Shown: positions 25,573 to 33,491 of the stretch, piece after piece
How positions within the stretch are numbered: the first letter of the stretch is position 1
Layout of the letters: each line of letters begins with the position of its first letter
DNA from: Halomonas binhaiensis
GTDB lineage: Bacteria; Pseudomonadota; Gammaproteobacteria; Pseudomonadales; Halomonadaceae
Length of the DNA stretch: 64,000 nucleotides
Direction: 5' to 3'
Assembly: GCF_008329985.2 (NCBI RefSeq)
Contig: NZ_CP038437.2
Location: 4,588,001 to 4,652,000 of the forward strand
The notes under the pieces: model-generated
The model's input: the letters and a program-made list of their open reading frames with translations, nothing else
Databases searched by the model: none
What the model was told of the DNA's origin: nothing
Made by a program: the position numbers and the translations under genes

Positions 25573-26064
25573 TTATCCCCACAGTACCGGTAAGCGGACC
25601 CGGAACACCCACTCGAAGAGTCCGTACCCCAACACCGCAATGGCCACGGCAATCAGCGCCTTGACCAGCAGTTGCCCTGGAGCGGGACGCCCGGCGCTGA
25701 ACACCAGGGTCATGGCAAAGGCATAGAGCGTGGTGCTGATGAAGTACCCCAGCGATGAGAACAACGCGATATAGACGGCGGTCAACACCACCACCGCGAG
25801 GGGCCCGAATGACCTGCTGGCATCCGTCTCCGTAGATGGCTCGTCTTCATTCTCGGCAGCCGCCTTGCGCCGATCCCCCAGCATTGACGCCGCCAATGCC
25901 ACCAGCATGATCAAGCCGAGCACCACCGGGAAAAAGGAAGCGGTGATATTGCCGTTACTGAGCGGCGGCGCAATGCCAAGTGCCGCCACCAGATAGACCA
26001 GGGTCAGGGCCAGCAGCAGCACGACGACACCCGCGCGGCTACCCAACCAGGACAGAATTCTCAT
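25573..26064 (-). CDS. tctB: Tripartite tricarboxylate transporter, small permease TctB
   Basis: 163 residues with four hydrophobic segments: VVVLLLALTLVYLVAALG, ASFFPVVLGLIMLVALAASML, FGPLAVVVLTAVYIALFSSLGYFISTTLYAFAMTLVFSAG and LVKALIAVAIAVLGYGLFEWVF, ending FRVRLPVLWG. This is the usual TctB layout, including an acidic loop between helices 2 and 3. The gap to tctA is 3 bases, so translation is coupled. It partners TctA in the membrane. Confidence 0.9.
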   Translation of the reverse strand: MRILSWLGSRAGVVVLLLALTLVYLVAALGIAPPLSNGNITASFFPVVLGLIMLVALAASMLGDRRKAAAENEDEPSTETDASRSFGPLAVVVLTAVYIALFSSLGYFISTTLYAFAMTLVFSAGRPAPGQLLVKALIAVAIAVLGYGLFEWVFRVRLPVLWG

Positions 26065-26126
26065 GCTTAGCCCTCATGAATAGAACACCGCCATGTATCG
26101 ACACGGCGGAGAAACCTCTGTCAGGC

Positions 26127-27095
26127 TCACTGTCCCAGCAGCCCCGCTTCCTTGAGCTCGTCCATGCGGCCAAAGAGCTCCTGCTGTGTTGTCTGCGCCC
26201 AGTCGCTGACCTCGTCATGGCCCAGCCAGTTGGGTGTCACACCGACATCGACCAACCAGCTCTGGAATTCCTCGCTGTCGTAGGCCTGTTGATAAGCCTC
26301 CTCCAGGGCCGAGATAGCCTCGTCCGGCGTATTGGCCGGCGCCGCGAGGATGACGAAGCTACCCATCTGAATGTCGTAGCCCAACTCCGTGGCGGGAGGA
26401 ACATCGGGGAAGCTCTCGCTCTGCACATCGGTGAACTCCACCAGGCCACGCGCATCCCCCGAAGAGATCAGCGACTCGAAATCGCCCAGGCTGGTGAGGG
26501 CAAAATCCACTTCACCGTTGAGCAGCGCTTCCTTCTGCGGCGCTGCACCGCCAGGATAGGACACCACCTTGAATTCCACGCCGGCCTGATCCTGCAGTTG
26601 GAGTAGCGTCAGGTGGGTACGGCTGCCCATGTTCTGGATACCGGCACGGACCTCGCCGGGAGCCTCTTTCGCCGCGTCGATCAACTCCTCGAGACTGGCA
26701 TACGGCGAATCATCGGGTACCACAATGGAATCCGGTTCGCTGGTAATCCGCGCAATCAGGTCAAGCTTGTCGATATCGTATCCGGCCAGCATGCCCTGCC
26801 AGGGAATCGTCACCACGCTATCGTAGGTCAGGGCGACCAGGGTATAGCCATCAGGCCGGGCGCCAAGCGCCTGAACCAGACCATTGGCACTCATGCCGCC
26901 TTCGATGTTCTCTACATAGAGGGTGCCGCCGAGCGAATCTTCGGCGAGATTGGAGATCTTGCGCACGATGCCGTCGGTGCCACCGCCCGCGCCCCAGGGC
27001 ACGATCATGCGAACGTCACGCTGTGGATAATCGGCGTATGCGGCGGTAGCGGTGATCAGGGCCACCAGACCTAGAACCGGTATTGACTTGCGCAT
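26127..27095 (-). CDS. tctC: Tripartite tricarboxylate transporter, substrate-binding protein (Bug/TctC)
   Basis: 322 residues with signal peptide SIPVLGLVALITATAAYA. Bug-family layout: YPQRDVRMIVPWGAGGGTDGIVRKI near the N terminus, VENIEGGMSANGLVQAL, GYTLVALTYDSVVTIPWQ, GEVRAGIQNMGSRTHLTLLQLQDQAGVEFKVVSYPGGAAPQKEALLNGEVDFALTSLGDFESLI and ATELGYDIQMGSFVILAAPANTP. Periplasmic ligand binder, first gene of the tctCBA operon. The ligand is likely a carboxylate held by two main-chain loops and water, as in the family. Confidence 0.92.
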   Translation of the reverse strand: MRKSIPVLGLVALITATAAYADYPQRDVRMIVPWGAGGGTDGIVRKISNLAEDSLGGTLYVENIEGGMSANGLVQALGARPDGYTLVALTYDSVVTIPWQGMLAGYDIDKLDLIARITSEPDSIVVPDDSPYASLEELIDAAKEAPGEVRAGIQNMGSRTHLTLLQLQDQAGVEFKVVSYPGGAAPQKEALLNGEVDFALTSLGDFESLISSGDARGLVEFTDVQSESFPDVPPATELGYDIQMGSFVILAAPANTPDEAISALEEAYQQAYDSEEFQSWLVDVGVTPNWLGHDEVSDWAQTTQQELFGRMDELKEAGLLGQ

Positions 27096-27245
27096 GGCGT
27101 TTACTCCCTTGGATTGTTATTGGGTTTCAGCCGGATGCACCGGCCTGAGCTGCGGCAACGACCGTTCTCTCTGTAGCAACTGTTGTGTAGCAACCGTTAT
27201 CGCTGTAACAACGGATATCTCTGCTGCGGTTTTCAACATCCATCA

Positions 27246-28259
27246 TCAGACAGGCAGCGCCAGTACGGCCTGCCAGGTGTCATCAGGTATCTGAACAAGT
27301 TCATCGGGACCATGTCGTCGATGGTTCATCGTCGCTTGGCCTGGCCAGCGAACCGGTCGCCCCATTGCATCCGGCTCGCTGGCAGCAAGATGACCGGTAA
27401 TCCCGGCGCAGAGCGCCTCGCAGGCCTCCTGGCCACCGAGATGCCGAGGATCGAAAATCATGAAGATCTGGGAACAACCGGTACCACTGCCGCGCTGTAT
27501 ACGGTCAATTTGATGACTGGCATTGCCCTGGGACAGTAATGCGGCCAGAGCATCCAGCAGGATGGCCAGACCGGAACCCTTCCAGTAGCCCGTCGGCAAC
27601 AATCGTCGAGTAGCAGCGATTACCCCTGGGTCGCGACTGAGACGCCCCTGCCCATCAAAGCCCCCATCCACCGCTAGTGTCTCCCCGGCTGCGGACAGCG
27701 TGGCCAGCTTGCCGTAGGAAAACTGCGACATGGCCATGTCCAGCACCAGAGGCCCCTCTTTCGAGGGCACGGCCATGACCAGCGGATTGTTGCCGATGCT
27801 CTGATTCCTGGCCCCCCAGGCCGGCATGCAGGACTCGGTATTGGTCCACATGATGGCGGCATACCCTTGCTCTGCAGCATGCCAGCCATAGGTGCCACCA
27901 CGCATCCAGTGTGTGGTGTTGCGAACCGCGACCAGCCCCATGCCATGCTGGCTGGCCAGTGCCATGGCACGCTCGGTGGCGTTGAGGGCGTGGCACACGC
28001 CAATACCTTGCCCTCCATCGAAGACCTCCAGGGTATCCAGGCGAGTGATCGGTGTCAGAGTCGCCTGCGGATCAACCCACCCTCTGGCGAGATAGTCGAT
28101 AAACCTAGGGATGCGGCCTACGCCGTGGGAGACCACGCCATCCCGCGTCGACTCGGCATGCACACGAGCACAGAGAGCGGCATCCTCGGCACCTAACCCA
28201 GCCACTCGGAGGATTCGCTCGAGACGCTTTTCCAACTCGACGAAGGGAATCTCAGCCAC
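27246..28259 (-). CDS. Malate/L-lactate dehydrogenase family (Ldh2/YiaK-like) oxidoreductase
   Basis: 337 residues of the NAD(P)-dependent Ldh2/LDH2-MDG1 family: STRDGVVSHGVGRIPRFIDYLARG (catalytic His), GIGVCHALNATERAMALASQHGMGLVAVRNTTHWMRGGTYGWHAAEQGYAAIMWTNTESCMPAWG, IGNNPLVMAVPS, MAMSQFSYGKL and GSGLAILLDALAALLSQGN. Members reduce or oxidise 2-keto acids such as 2,3-diketogulonate, ureidoglycolate, sulfolactate and delta1-pyrroline-2-carboxylate. The gene lies upstream of tctCBA on the same strand, so it probably acts on the imported acid. Exact substrate cannot be read from sequence. Confidence 0.85.
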   Translation of the reverse strand: MAEIPFVELEKRLERILRVAGLGAEDAALCARVHAESTRDGVVSHGVGRIPRFIDYLARGWVDPQATLTPITRLDTLEVFDGGQGIGVCHALNATERAMALASQHGMGLVAVRNTTHWMRGGTYGWHAAEQGYAAIMWTNTESCMPAWGARNQSIGNNPLVMAVPSKEGPLVLDMAMSQFSYGKLATLSAAGETLAVDGGFDGQGRLSRDPGVIAATRRLLPTGYWKGSGLAILLDALAALLSQGNASHQIDRIQRGSGTGCSQIFMIFDPRHLGGQEACEALCAGITGHLAASEPDAMGRPVRWPGQATMNHRRHGPDELVQIPDDTWQAVLALPV

Positions 28260-28466
28260 GACAGATCCTTAAATAATACATCATACAAATGACAACCAAG
28301 GACAACATAGACCCCGCCTCCGCAGAGCGGTATGCAACTTTAGTGGACGCCAGATCATCGCACCCAGTCCCCCACTATGGTCGAACTCGCATACAAAGAT
28401 CATATGTACTACTAATAGAAGAACTACTCATGCATCTTTTTCCACATTCCCCCATCAGGAAGCCAC

Positions 28467-28784
28467 ATGATCGTCGATCTACGCACCTACACCATGGTTC
28501 CCGGCCGCCTCAACGCCTTTCTCGAACTCTACGAACGCGAAGGCCTGCCCATTCAGAAGCGTCATCTGGGAAATCTCATCGGCTACTTCACGACCGAGAC
28601 AGGTACCCACAATCAGGTTGTCCACCTGTGGGGATACGAGTCGGCGGCAGACCGTGAGCGGCGCCGCACCGCCATGGAGCAGGATCCAGAGTGGATCGCC
28701 TACCGCAAGAAGAGCGCGGAAGCCGGCAACGTCCAGCATCAGTGCAACAAGCTGCTGCGTTCAACGTCGTTTTCGCCGTTGTGA
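28467..28784 (+). CDS. NIPSNAP family protein
   Basis: 105 residues of the NIPSNAP fold (dimeric alpha/beta barrel): MIVDLRTYTMVPGRLNAFLELYE at the N terminus, LGNLIGYFTTETGTHNQVVHLWGYES and EQDPEWIAYRKKSAEAG are the family blocks. Bacterial members often sit in catabolic operons and may be small-molecule isomerases or monooxygenase-like enzymes, but their reactions are mostly unknown. It is divergent from the dehydrogenase and 85 bases upstream of a TPP enzyme gene, with which it is probably transcribed. Confidence 0.88.
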   Translation: MIVDLRTYTMVPGRLNAFLELYEREGLPIQKRHLGNLIGYFTTETGTHNQVVHLWGYESAADRERRRTAMEQDPEWIAYRKKSAEAGNVQHQCNKLLRSTSFSPL

Positions 28785-28869
28785 GTTGATCAGTGTGGCG
28801 TCCTGCAGGTTCAGCCACACTGCTACTGCCATACTTCCAGCAGCCACTCTCTCCTGACGGAACAATGCC

Positions 28870-30522
28870 ATGACCTCTCACACCAGTGCCCACGGTGGCC
28901 AGGTGCTCATCAAGGCCCTCGCCGCCCAGGGCGTCGAACGGGTTTTCTGTGTACCTGGCGAAAGCTATCTTGCCGCTCTCGACGCCTTGCATGATGCCGA
29001 TATCGATACCATCGTCGCTCGTCACGAAGGTGGTGCCGCGATGATGGCCGAGGCCGACGGCAAGCTCACCGGCCAGCCAGGAGTCGCCTTCGTGACCCGA
29101 GGACCCGGCGCGACCAATGCTTCCAGTGGCGTGCACGTTGCCTTCCAGGACTCGACACCGATGGTGCTGTTCATCGGTCAGGTCGCCAGTGATCAGCGTG
29201 ATCGAGAGGCCTTCCAGGAAGTCGACTACGGCGCGATGTTTGCGCCGCTGGCCAAGTGGGTTGCCACCATCGATCGTGCGGATCGCATTCCGGAATACGT
29301 CAGCCATGCCTTCCATGTCGCCCAGAGTGGTCGCCCCGGCCCGGTGGTACTGGCCCTGCCGGAAGACATGCTGTCGAGCCATTGCCAAGCCGAAGTACTG
29401 CCCGCGGCTAATCTTCCCAGCGGCAGGGCGAATCACCAGGACGTCCAGACAGTCATCGATGCACTTGCCGAGGCCGAGAAGCCCATGGTCATTGTCGGTG
29501 GCAGCGGCTGGTCACAGGCTGCCGCACGGGCACTGGGGCAGTTCGCCGAGCGCTGCCAACTGCCGGTTGGCGCCGCCTTTCGTTGCCAGGACTACCTCGA
29601 CAACCGTCAACCACACTACGTCGGAGATGTAGGAATCGGCATCAATCCAGCACTGGCCGAGCGCATCAAGGACGCGGATGTGGTGCTGGCGCTGGGCGCC
29701 CGGCTTGGTGAAATGACTACCAGCGGCTACACGCTGCTGACGCCGCCCAGGTCCCGGCAGCGCCTGATCCACATACACGCCGATGCCGACGAGCTCGGCC
29801 GGGTCTATCGTCCGGACCTGCCGGTGGTGGCCAGGGCCGGAGTGATGGTGCAGCAGTTGGCTGAGCATGCCGTGCCGCCGCGCAGTGATCGACGAGCTTG
29901 GCTGGAGGCGGCGCGGGCCGACTATGAGGCCTGGCAGGTCCCGGAGCCGACTCCCGGTGCGCTGCGCATGGAGACCTTGATCCATCACCTCAATGAAGCC
30001 CTCCCGGACGATGCCATTGTGACTAACGGGGCGGGTAACTACTCCGCATGGCTCCACCGTTACTATCGTTATCGTGATTTTCGTACCCAGCTGGCTCCTA
30101 CCTCAGGTTCGATGGGCTACGGCCTGCCCGCCGCCGTGGCAGCCAAACTGCGCTATCCCGAGCGGGAGGTGATCTGCCTGGCAGGGGATGGCTGCTTTCA
30201 GATGGTGTCCCAGGAGTTCGGTACCGCCTGTCAGTATGGCGCCAACATCATTGTGCTGGTGTCCAACAATGGCATGTACGGCACCATTCGCATGCATCAG
30301 CAGCGCCGTTATCCTCAGCGACCTTCAGCGACGGATCTCTCCAACCCGGATTTCGCCGCTCTGGCGCAGGCCTATGGGGGTTATGGCGAGGTCATCCGTG
30401 AAGACAAGGAGATAGCATCGGCACTGGATCGTGCCCGCCAGGCGGGTCGCCCGGCAATCCTCGAACTGCGTGTCGATCGAGAAGCCCTTTCTCCGCGGTT
30501 GCGTCTGGAGAAATCGAACTGA
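28870..30522 (+). CDS. Thiamine-pyrophosphate-dependent enzyme (acetolactate synthase-like)
   Basis: 550 residues with the three TPP-enzyme domains. PYR domain: GVERVFCVPGESYLAALDALHDADIDTIVARHEGGAAMMAEADGKLTGQPGVAFVTRGPGATNA, with the activating Glu in PGES. Central FAD/NAD-like domain: PMVIVGGSGWSQAA. PP domain: PTSGSMGYGLPAAVAAKL, GDGCFQMVSQEFGTACQYGANIIVLVSNNGMYGTIRMHQ (the GDG...NN motif). It belongs to the broad IlvB-like group that contains benzoylformate decarboxylase, sulfoacetaldehyde acetyltransferase, oxalyl-CoA decarboxylase and others. No small regulatory subunit is encoded nearby, which argues against a biosynthetic acetolactate synthase. It probably acts on a keto acid made by the dehydrogenase. 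Confidence 0.87.
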   Translation: MTSHTSAHGGQVLIKALAAQGVERVFCVPGESYLAALDALHDADIDTIVARHEGGAAMMAEADGKLTGQPGVAFVTRGPGATNASSGVHVAFQDSTPMVLFIGQVASDQRDREAFQEVDYGAMFAPLAKWVATIDRADRIPEYVSHAFHVAQSGRPGPVVLALPEDMLSSHCQAEVLPAANLPSGRANHQDVQTVIDALAEAEKPMVIVGGSGWSQAAARALGQFAERCQLPVGAAFRCQDYLDNRQPHYVGDVGIGINPALAERIKDADVVLALGARLGEMTTSGYTLLTPPRSRQRLIHIHADADELGRVYRPDLPVVARAGVMVQQLAEHAVPPRSDRRAWLEAARADYEAWQVPEPTPGALRMETLIHHLNEALPDDAIVTNGAGNYSAWLHRYYRYRDFRTQLAPTSGSMGYGLPAAVAAKLRYPEREVICLAGDGCFQMVSQEFGTACQYGANIIVLVSNNGMYGTIRMHQQRRYPQRPSATDLSNPDFAALAQAYGGYGEVIREDKEIASALDRARQAGRPAILELRVDREALSPRLRLEKSN

Positions 30523-30651
30523 AGGAATTGGGAGCCCCCTCCGACAGTGATAAGCCTCGGCCATACGCCGGCCAAGAGCCGCCTGTTGATGCCTGGGGAC
30601 GTGGCACCATGCGTAGTGCCGCTGCGGGTGCGCGAAGACAGAGAACATGCA

Positions 30652-30686
30652 CTGAATGCTGAATGCTGAATGCTGAATGCTGAATG
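30652..30686. repeat. Heptamer tandem repeat, CTGAATG x5
   Basis: Five exact CTGAATG units at the 3' edge of the IS3 orfA remnant, in a different sequence family from the GAGCTTC/CTCGTAG arrays but with the same 7-bp period. Confidence 0.95.
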
Positions 30687-30699
30687 CCTGACAATGCTG

Positions 30700-31003
30700 A
30701 TGAATGAAGTCTTAACCACCTCAGGTTCTTGGCAAATACATCGCGGTTTTTTTGCAATATCAAGCTCTGCGACTTCTCGGCCAGCTGACACTTGAGCCGG
30801 GCATTCTCATCGGCAAGAGTCTGCTCACGTTCTGAAGCGCTTTGCTGATGTTGGGCCTTGGTGTGCCACTGGTAGATCTTGCAGGGCTGAAGGTCCAGCT
30901 CTCGGGCGGTGGCACTAAAGCCAATACAGTCGGCGAAGGCCTCGTCCTTGAAGACTTGAGAGTAACGGACACGGATCCTCTGTATCGAAGTTGGTTGGCG
31001 CAC
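30700..31003 (-). pseudogene. IS3-family transposase OrfA remnant
   Basis: The reverse-strand frame reads RVRYSQVFKDEAFADCIGFSATARELDLQPCKIYQWHTKAQ, then SASEREQTLADENARLKCQLAEKS and a degenerate tail ending near VFAKNLR. That is the HTH plus coiled-coil region of an IS3/IS911-type OrfA. The end differs from the usual LKKAAAYFAKNLK because of small changes, and no OrfB or terminal inverted repeat is seen, so the element is a dead fragment. It marks the left side of the AT-rich island. Confidence 0.8.
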
Positions 31004-31083
31004 CTCGTCTCAGTGCACTGCCCTAACGGGATGTCCACTGCTCCAGGGCGAGATCATTCTGTCCTCCTGAAGGCCTCATTATG

Positions 31084-31384
31084 ATCCATGCAGCTCTGAA
31101 GAGGGCTCTAATAAAATATGGATCACAAATATTTATCAAAATAATTAATTAACAAATAGTTGATCGCAACGTGAAACGTCACAATCTTATTCTTATATTA
31201 TAGATATATTAGAAACAGCATATAACTAGGCCAAATCAGCCATAAAACTGCTAAAATAACTTACACCAATTATAGCTTATTTCTTACAGTAAACTTGGAG
31301 CAGATGACATAAATTAAATTTGCAGATTGAAATTACTATCTGCGATATAAAGATAAGCTATATTATCTATTCAGGAGATTAGTA
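31084..31384 (+). promoter_or_regulatory. AT-rich leader region of the RiPP cluster
   Basis: About 300 bases of very AT-rich, non-coding sequence before the precursor gene. Several TATAAT-like hexamers occur (for example TATATT near 31358), so a promoter is certain to be possible but cannot be placed. AGGAG at 31373-31377 is a strong ribosome site, seven bases before the precursor ATG. Confidence 0.45.
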
Positions 31385-31498
31385 ATGTCTGACTATACTA
31401 AAGTTTATTCAATTCAAGCTGCCGACGTTGAACTGGAAATCAAAGAGAAAGAGTGGGACCCCTCAGGAGGACAAGGTGGCGGCACTCATCGTTGTTAA
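31385..31498 (+). CDS. RiPP precursor peptide candidate (37 aa)
   Basis: A 37-codon ORF with a strong AGGAG site and a TAA stop. The N-terminal two thirds (MSDYTKVYSI... to EIKEKE) are polar, acidic and helix-prone, like a leader. The last 14 residues, WDPSGGQGGGTHRC, are Gly-rich and end in a single terminal Cys. A hairpin follows at once and then a ThiF-like enzyme gene with a recognition-element-like N terminus. Small gene, leader/core contrast, attenuator and modifying enzymes together are the standard layout of a RiPP operon. The product is not recognised; no known bacteriocin family is claimed. Cytoplasmic until modified and exported. Confidence 0.75.
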   Translation: MSDYTKVYSIQAADVELEIKEKEWDPSGGQGGGTHRC

Positions 31499-31510
31499 TT
31501 GAGTAGCCAA

Positions 31511-31535
31511 AGGGTCGGCAATAGCCGGCCCTTCT
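31511..31535 (+). terminator. Attenuator hairpin after the precursor gene
   Basis: AGGGTCGGC (31511-31519) pairs with GCCGGCCCT (31524-31532), one T·G pair, loop AATA, followed by a weak T stretch. It lies 13 bases after the precursor stop and is GC-rich within an AT-rich island. It probably lets part of the transcripts read on into the enzyme genes. Confidence 0.75.
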
Positions 31536-31605
31536 ATGAAAAATATAATTATTCTAGTTATATTCATTACGACATAGGAAATATTATTTCTAATAAAGGA
31601 AAGGC

Positions 31606-32586
31606 ATGAAATATTTAATTCTCTCTCCAAGATGGACTGTTTCTAGGTTAGGATCTGATTTATTTTTCAGATCTGATGATAAACAAATTGAAATAAAAAA
31701 TATTGAAAACATTGAAAACATTGAAAACATTGAAAATATTATAGAAAAGATCCAAGCAGGCCCTTTCTTATCCGAAAGTTTATTAGAACCTTTACTTGAT
31801 TTTTTACTGTCTCGTAAAATCTTAGTATCGTCAGATGGATATAAGCAACATCCTCCAAAACTAGATCGGCAATGTGAATACTGGAGATCATTAAATGAGA
31901 ATCCTTCTGATGCTCTCAATCGAATACAGAGCGCACATGTATCTATTGTTGGTGTAGGGGGCATTGGATCTATCGTTGCTGAAATTTTGTCTGGCTGCGG
32001 AGTGAAAAACTTCTCTCTCATTGACAATGATAGAGTCGAAGAATCTAACTTTAATAGGCAATATCTATTTGAAGATAAAGATATAGGTGAATTTAAATCA
32101 TATGTTGTAAAAGAATGGATTATTTCAAGACACCAAGACGCAAGGGTGGATACATATATAGAAACTTATCCTAATAATAAGGTAAGAGATAAAATATTCG
32201 AGAAGTCTGATTTAATTATAGCTTCATTTGATATGCCTAGTATTGATGCACCATTATCACTATTAGAAGATTGCTGGGAAGCAGGAATACCCTCGGCTTT
32301 CGCTACAACAGGAATAACTAAATGCTTGATTTCTCCAATTTTCGATCCATCTTTATCGGAACTACCACCTATAAAAGCATTTGAAATCTCTCATCATATG
32401 AAAGATAGGCCTCCGGTAATTGCATCATCTGGAGCTTCTAATTCATATACAGCCTCATTCTTGTCAGAGCAGGCTATGCTACATCTTGCAGGAATAAAAG
32501 AAGAGGTTAATTACTCACACTCGATGATTCTTAGCAGAAGATCAGGAAAGGTATCATCCTCATTTCACAAAATAGTTAAAATATAA
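31606..32586 (+). CDS. ThiF/E1-like (MccB-like) adenylating enzyme with N-terminal recognition-element-like domain
   Basis: 326 residues. Residues 1-75 (LILSPRWTVSRLGSDLFFRSDD..., then FLSESLLEPLLDFLLSRKILVSS) have the strand-turn-strand plus three-helix pattern of PqqD-like RiPP recognition elements. Residues 105-325 are an E1/ThiF adenylation fold: nucleotide loop GVGGIG at 116-121, LIDNDRVEESNFNRQYLF at 138-154 with Asp140 and the Asn/Arg/Gln set, Lys164, and Asp209 in ASFDMP. The Cys pairs for zinc seen in many ThiF proteins are missing. Such enzymes activate a peptide carboxylate as acyl-AMP (MccB in microcin C, PaaB in pantocin). Residues 32-45 hold NIE repeats from a 9-bp DNA repeat. 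GC content is far below the surrounding genes. Confidence 0.85.
   Translation: MKYLILSPRWTVSRLGSDLFFRSDDKQIEIKNIENIENIENIENIIEKIQAGPFLSESLLEPLLDFLLSRKILVSSDGYKQHPPKLDRQCEYWRSLNENPSDALNRIQSAHVSIVGVGGIGSIVAEILSGCGVKNFSLIDNDRVEESNFNRQYLFEDKDIGEFKSYVVKEWIISRHQDARVDTYIETYPNNKVRDKIFEKSDLIIASFDMPSIDAPLSLLEDCWEAGIPSAFATTGITKCLISPIFDPSLSELPPIKAFEISHHMKDRPPVIASSGASNSYTASFLSEQAMLHLAGIKEEVNYSHSMILSRRSGKVSSSFHKIVKI
31702..31737 (+). repeat. 9-bp coding tandem repeat, ATTGAAAAC x4
   Basis: Three exact ATTGAAAAC units and one ATTGAAAAT, within the ThiF-like gene, coding for IEN repeats in the loop between the recognition-element strands and helices. In frame, so copy-number change would not break the gene. 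Confidence 0.95.
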
Positions 32587-32588
32587 CA

Positions 32589-33491
32589 ATGAAAATATTA
32601 AGAATTGAAAGTGATATGGAAAAATGCTTTTCCTCTAAGAGAATCGAGTATCATTCAGAATTTATTTCATCACAAACCCGAGCCCCATTAATACAAGAAA
32701 ATCATTCTGGAGATGTAAGTGGAAATCTTCTTAGTCTTGGCAAGAGAATTTTTGATGATATGTGGGAGTATATCCCAGGGTCTTTATGGCCACGCAATGT
32801 TTCCATTATAGAAGGGTTCCAATGTATCATTAAAAATATTATTGAATATTCTCAAACTACAGATGGAATCTGGCTAAGCAAGATAATAAAAAATCTATAC
32901 ATACATAAGGATTCATTGAGAATAAAAACCAGGTTCCCTATATCTGATTTAAATAGAGTGTTGACATGTCCAAGGCTTAATATGGAGCATATTAAAAATG
33001 AAAGGGTGGGGGATTTTATTTTAAATAAAAGTCTTAAAAATGAATTTCTTATCCCCCAATCAGATAATTTGCCAAAAATTGAGTTAGTGCCTACATCGAA
33101 CAGGTTTGTTGGGAAGCGTTTGTTTGAAGAAGGGAAGCTAGATATAGGTTGGGGAATCGGTGTTCCGTCTAGTTTTTTTGATGTTTCAGATTCAGGGCCA
33201 TTTTCTTCCGAAGCATATCTACCAATGCATTATTTTGTTCATGCTGGAAGCCAAGTTAGCGAAGAGAAATGGCTTTGGGTTAAAGAAAGTTTAATTGATT
33301 TATATATGGATATCCCCGGAGTCATCTCAACCCGTTCAAGGTACATGGATTTAGATTTCACTGATAATAATCACCTAATAGATAGAATTAAGCTGAGAAA
33401 GACCTGTAAGGAAAGTAAACCTCTTTATTACTCTGACTTTGATCCAAATCGTGAGGTAGCATATAGAATCGCAAAACACACAGGAGTGTAA
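32589..33491 (+). CDS. Unrecognised RiPP-cluster protein, N-terminal part (frameshifted)
   Basis: 300 residues, starting two bases after the ThiF-like stop without a clear ribosome site, so probably translationally coupled. I do not recognise it with certainty. It has no signal peptide. The order of segments (a domain near 80-125 about an IIEGFQCIIKNIIEYSQ helix, IKTRFPISDLNRVLTCPRL, then LVPTSNRFVGKRLFEEGKLDIGWGIG) faintly recalls the core of family-5 solute-binding proteins, but the match is weak. A conserved-looking block GPFSSEAYLPMHYFVHAG follows. The frame stops at 33491 while an adjacent frame stays open to 33861, so the gene is most likely one longer protein of about 423 residues broken by an indel or sequencing error. 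Confidence 0.6.
   Translation: MKILRIESDMEKCFSSKRIEYHSEFISSQTRAPLIQENHSGDVSGNLLSLGKRIFDDMWEYIPGSLWPRNVSIIEGFQCIIKNIIEYSQTTDGIWLSKIIKNLYIHKDSLRIKTRFPISDLNRVLTCPRLNMEHIKNERVGDFILNKSLKNEFLIPQSDNLPKIELVPTSNRFVGKRLFEEGKLDIGWGIGVPSSFFDVSDSGPFSSEAYLPMHYFVHAGSQVSEEKWLWVKESLIDLYMDIPGVISTRSRYMDLDFTDNNHLIDRIKLRKTCKESKPLYYSDFDPNREVAYRIAKHTGV

Noticed and set aside
30652..30686. CTGAATG array considered as a CRISPR or attachment site
   Set aside because: Seven-base units without spacers; no cas genes or integrase nearby.
30392..30700. Extension of the IS3 orfA frame through the heptamer repeat into the TPP enzyme gene
   Set aside because: The residues after the FAKNLR-like end come from the repeat array and antisense of the TPP gene; only the upstream part is transposase-like.
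31590..32027. Reverse-strand ORF of 145 codons opposite the ThiF-like gene
   Set aside because: Its sequence is only the antisense of a well-supported adenylation domain and of the NIE repeat (giving low-complexity Phe/Met/Ser runs); no ribosome site or family.
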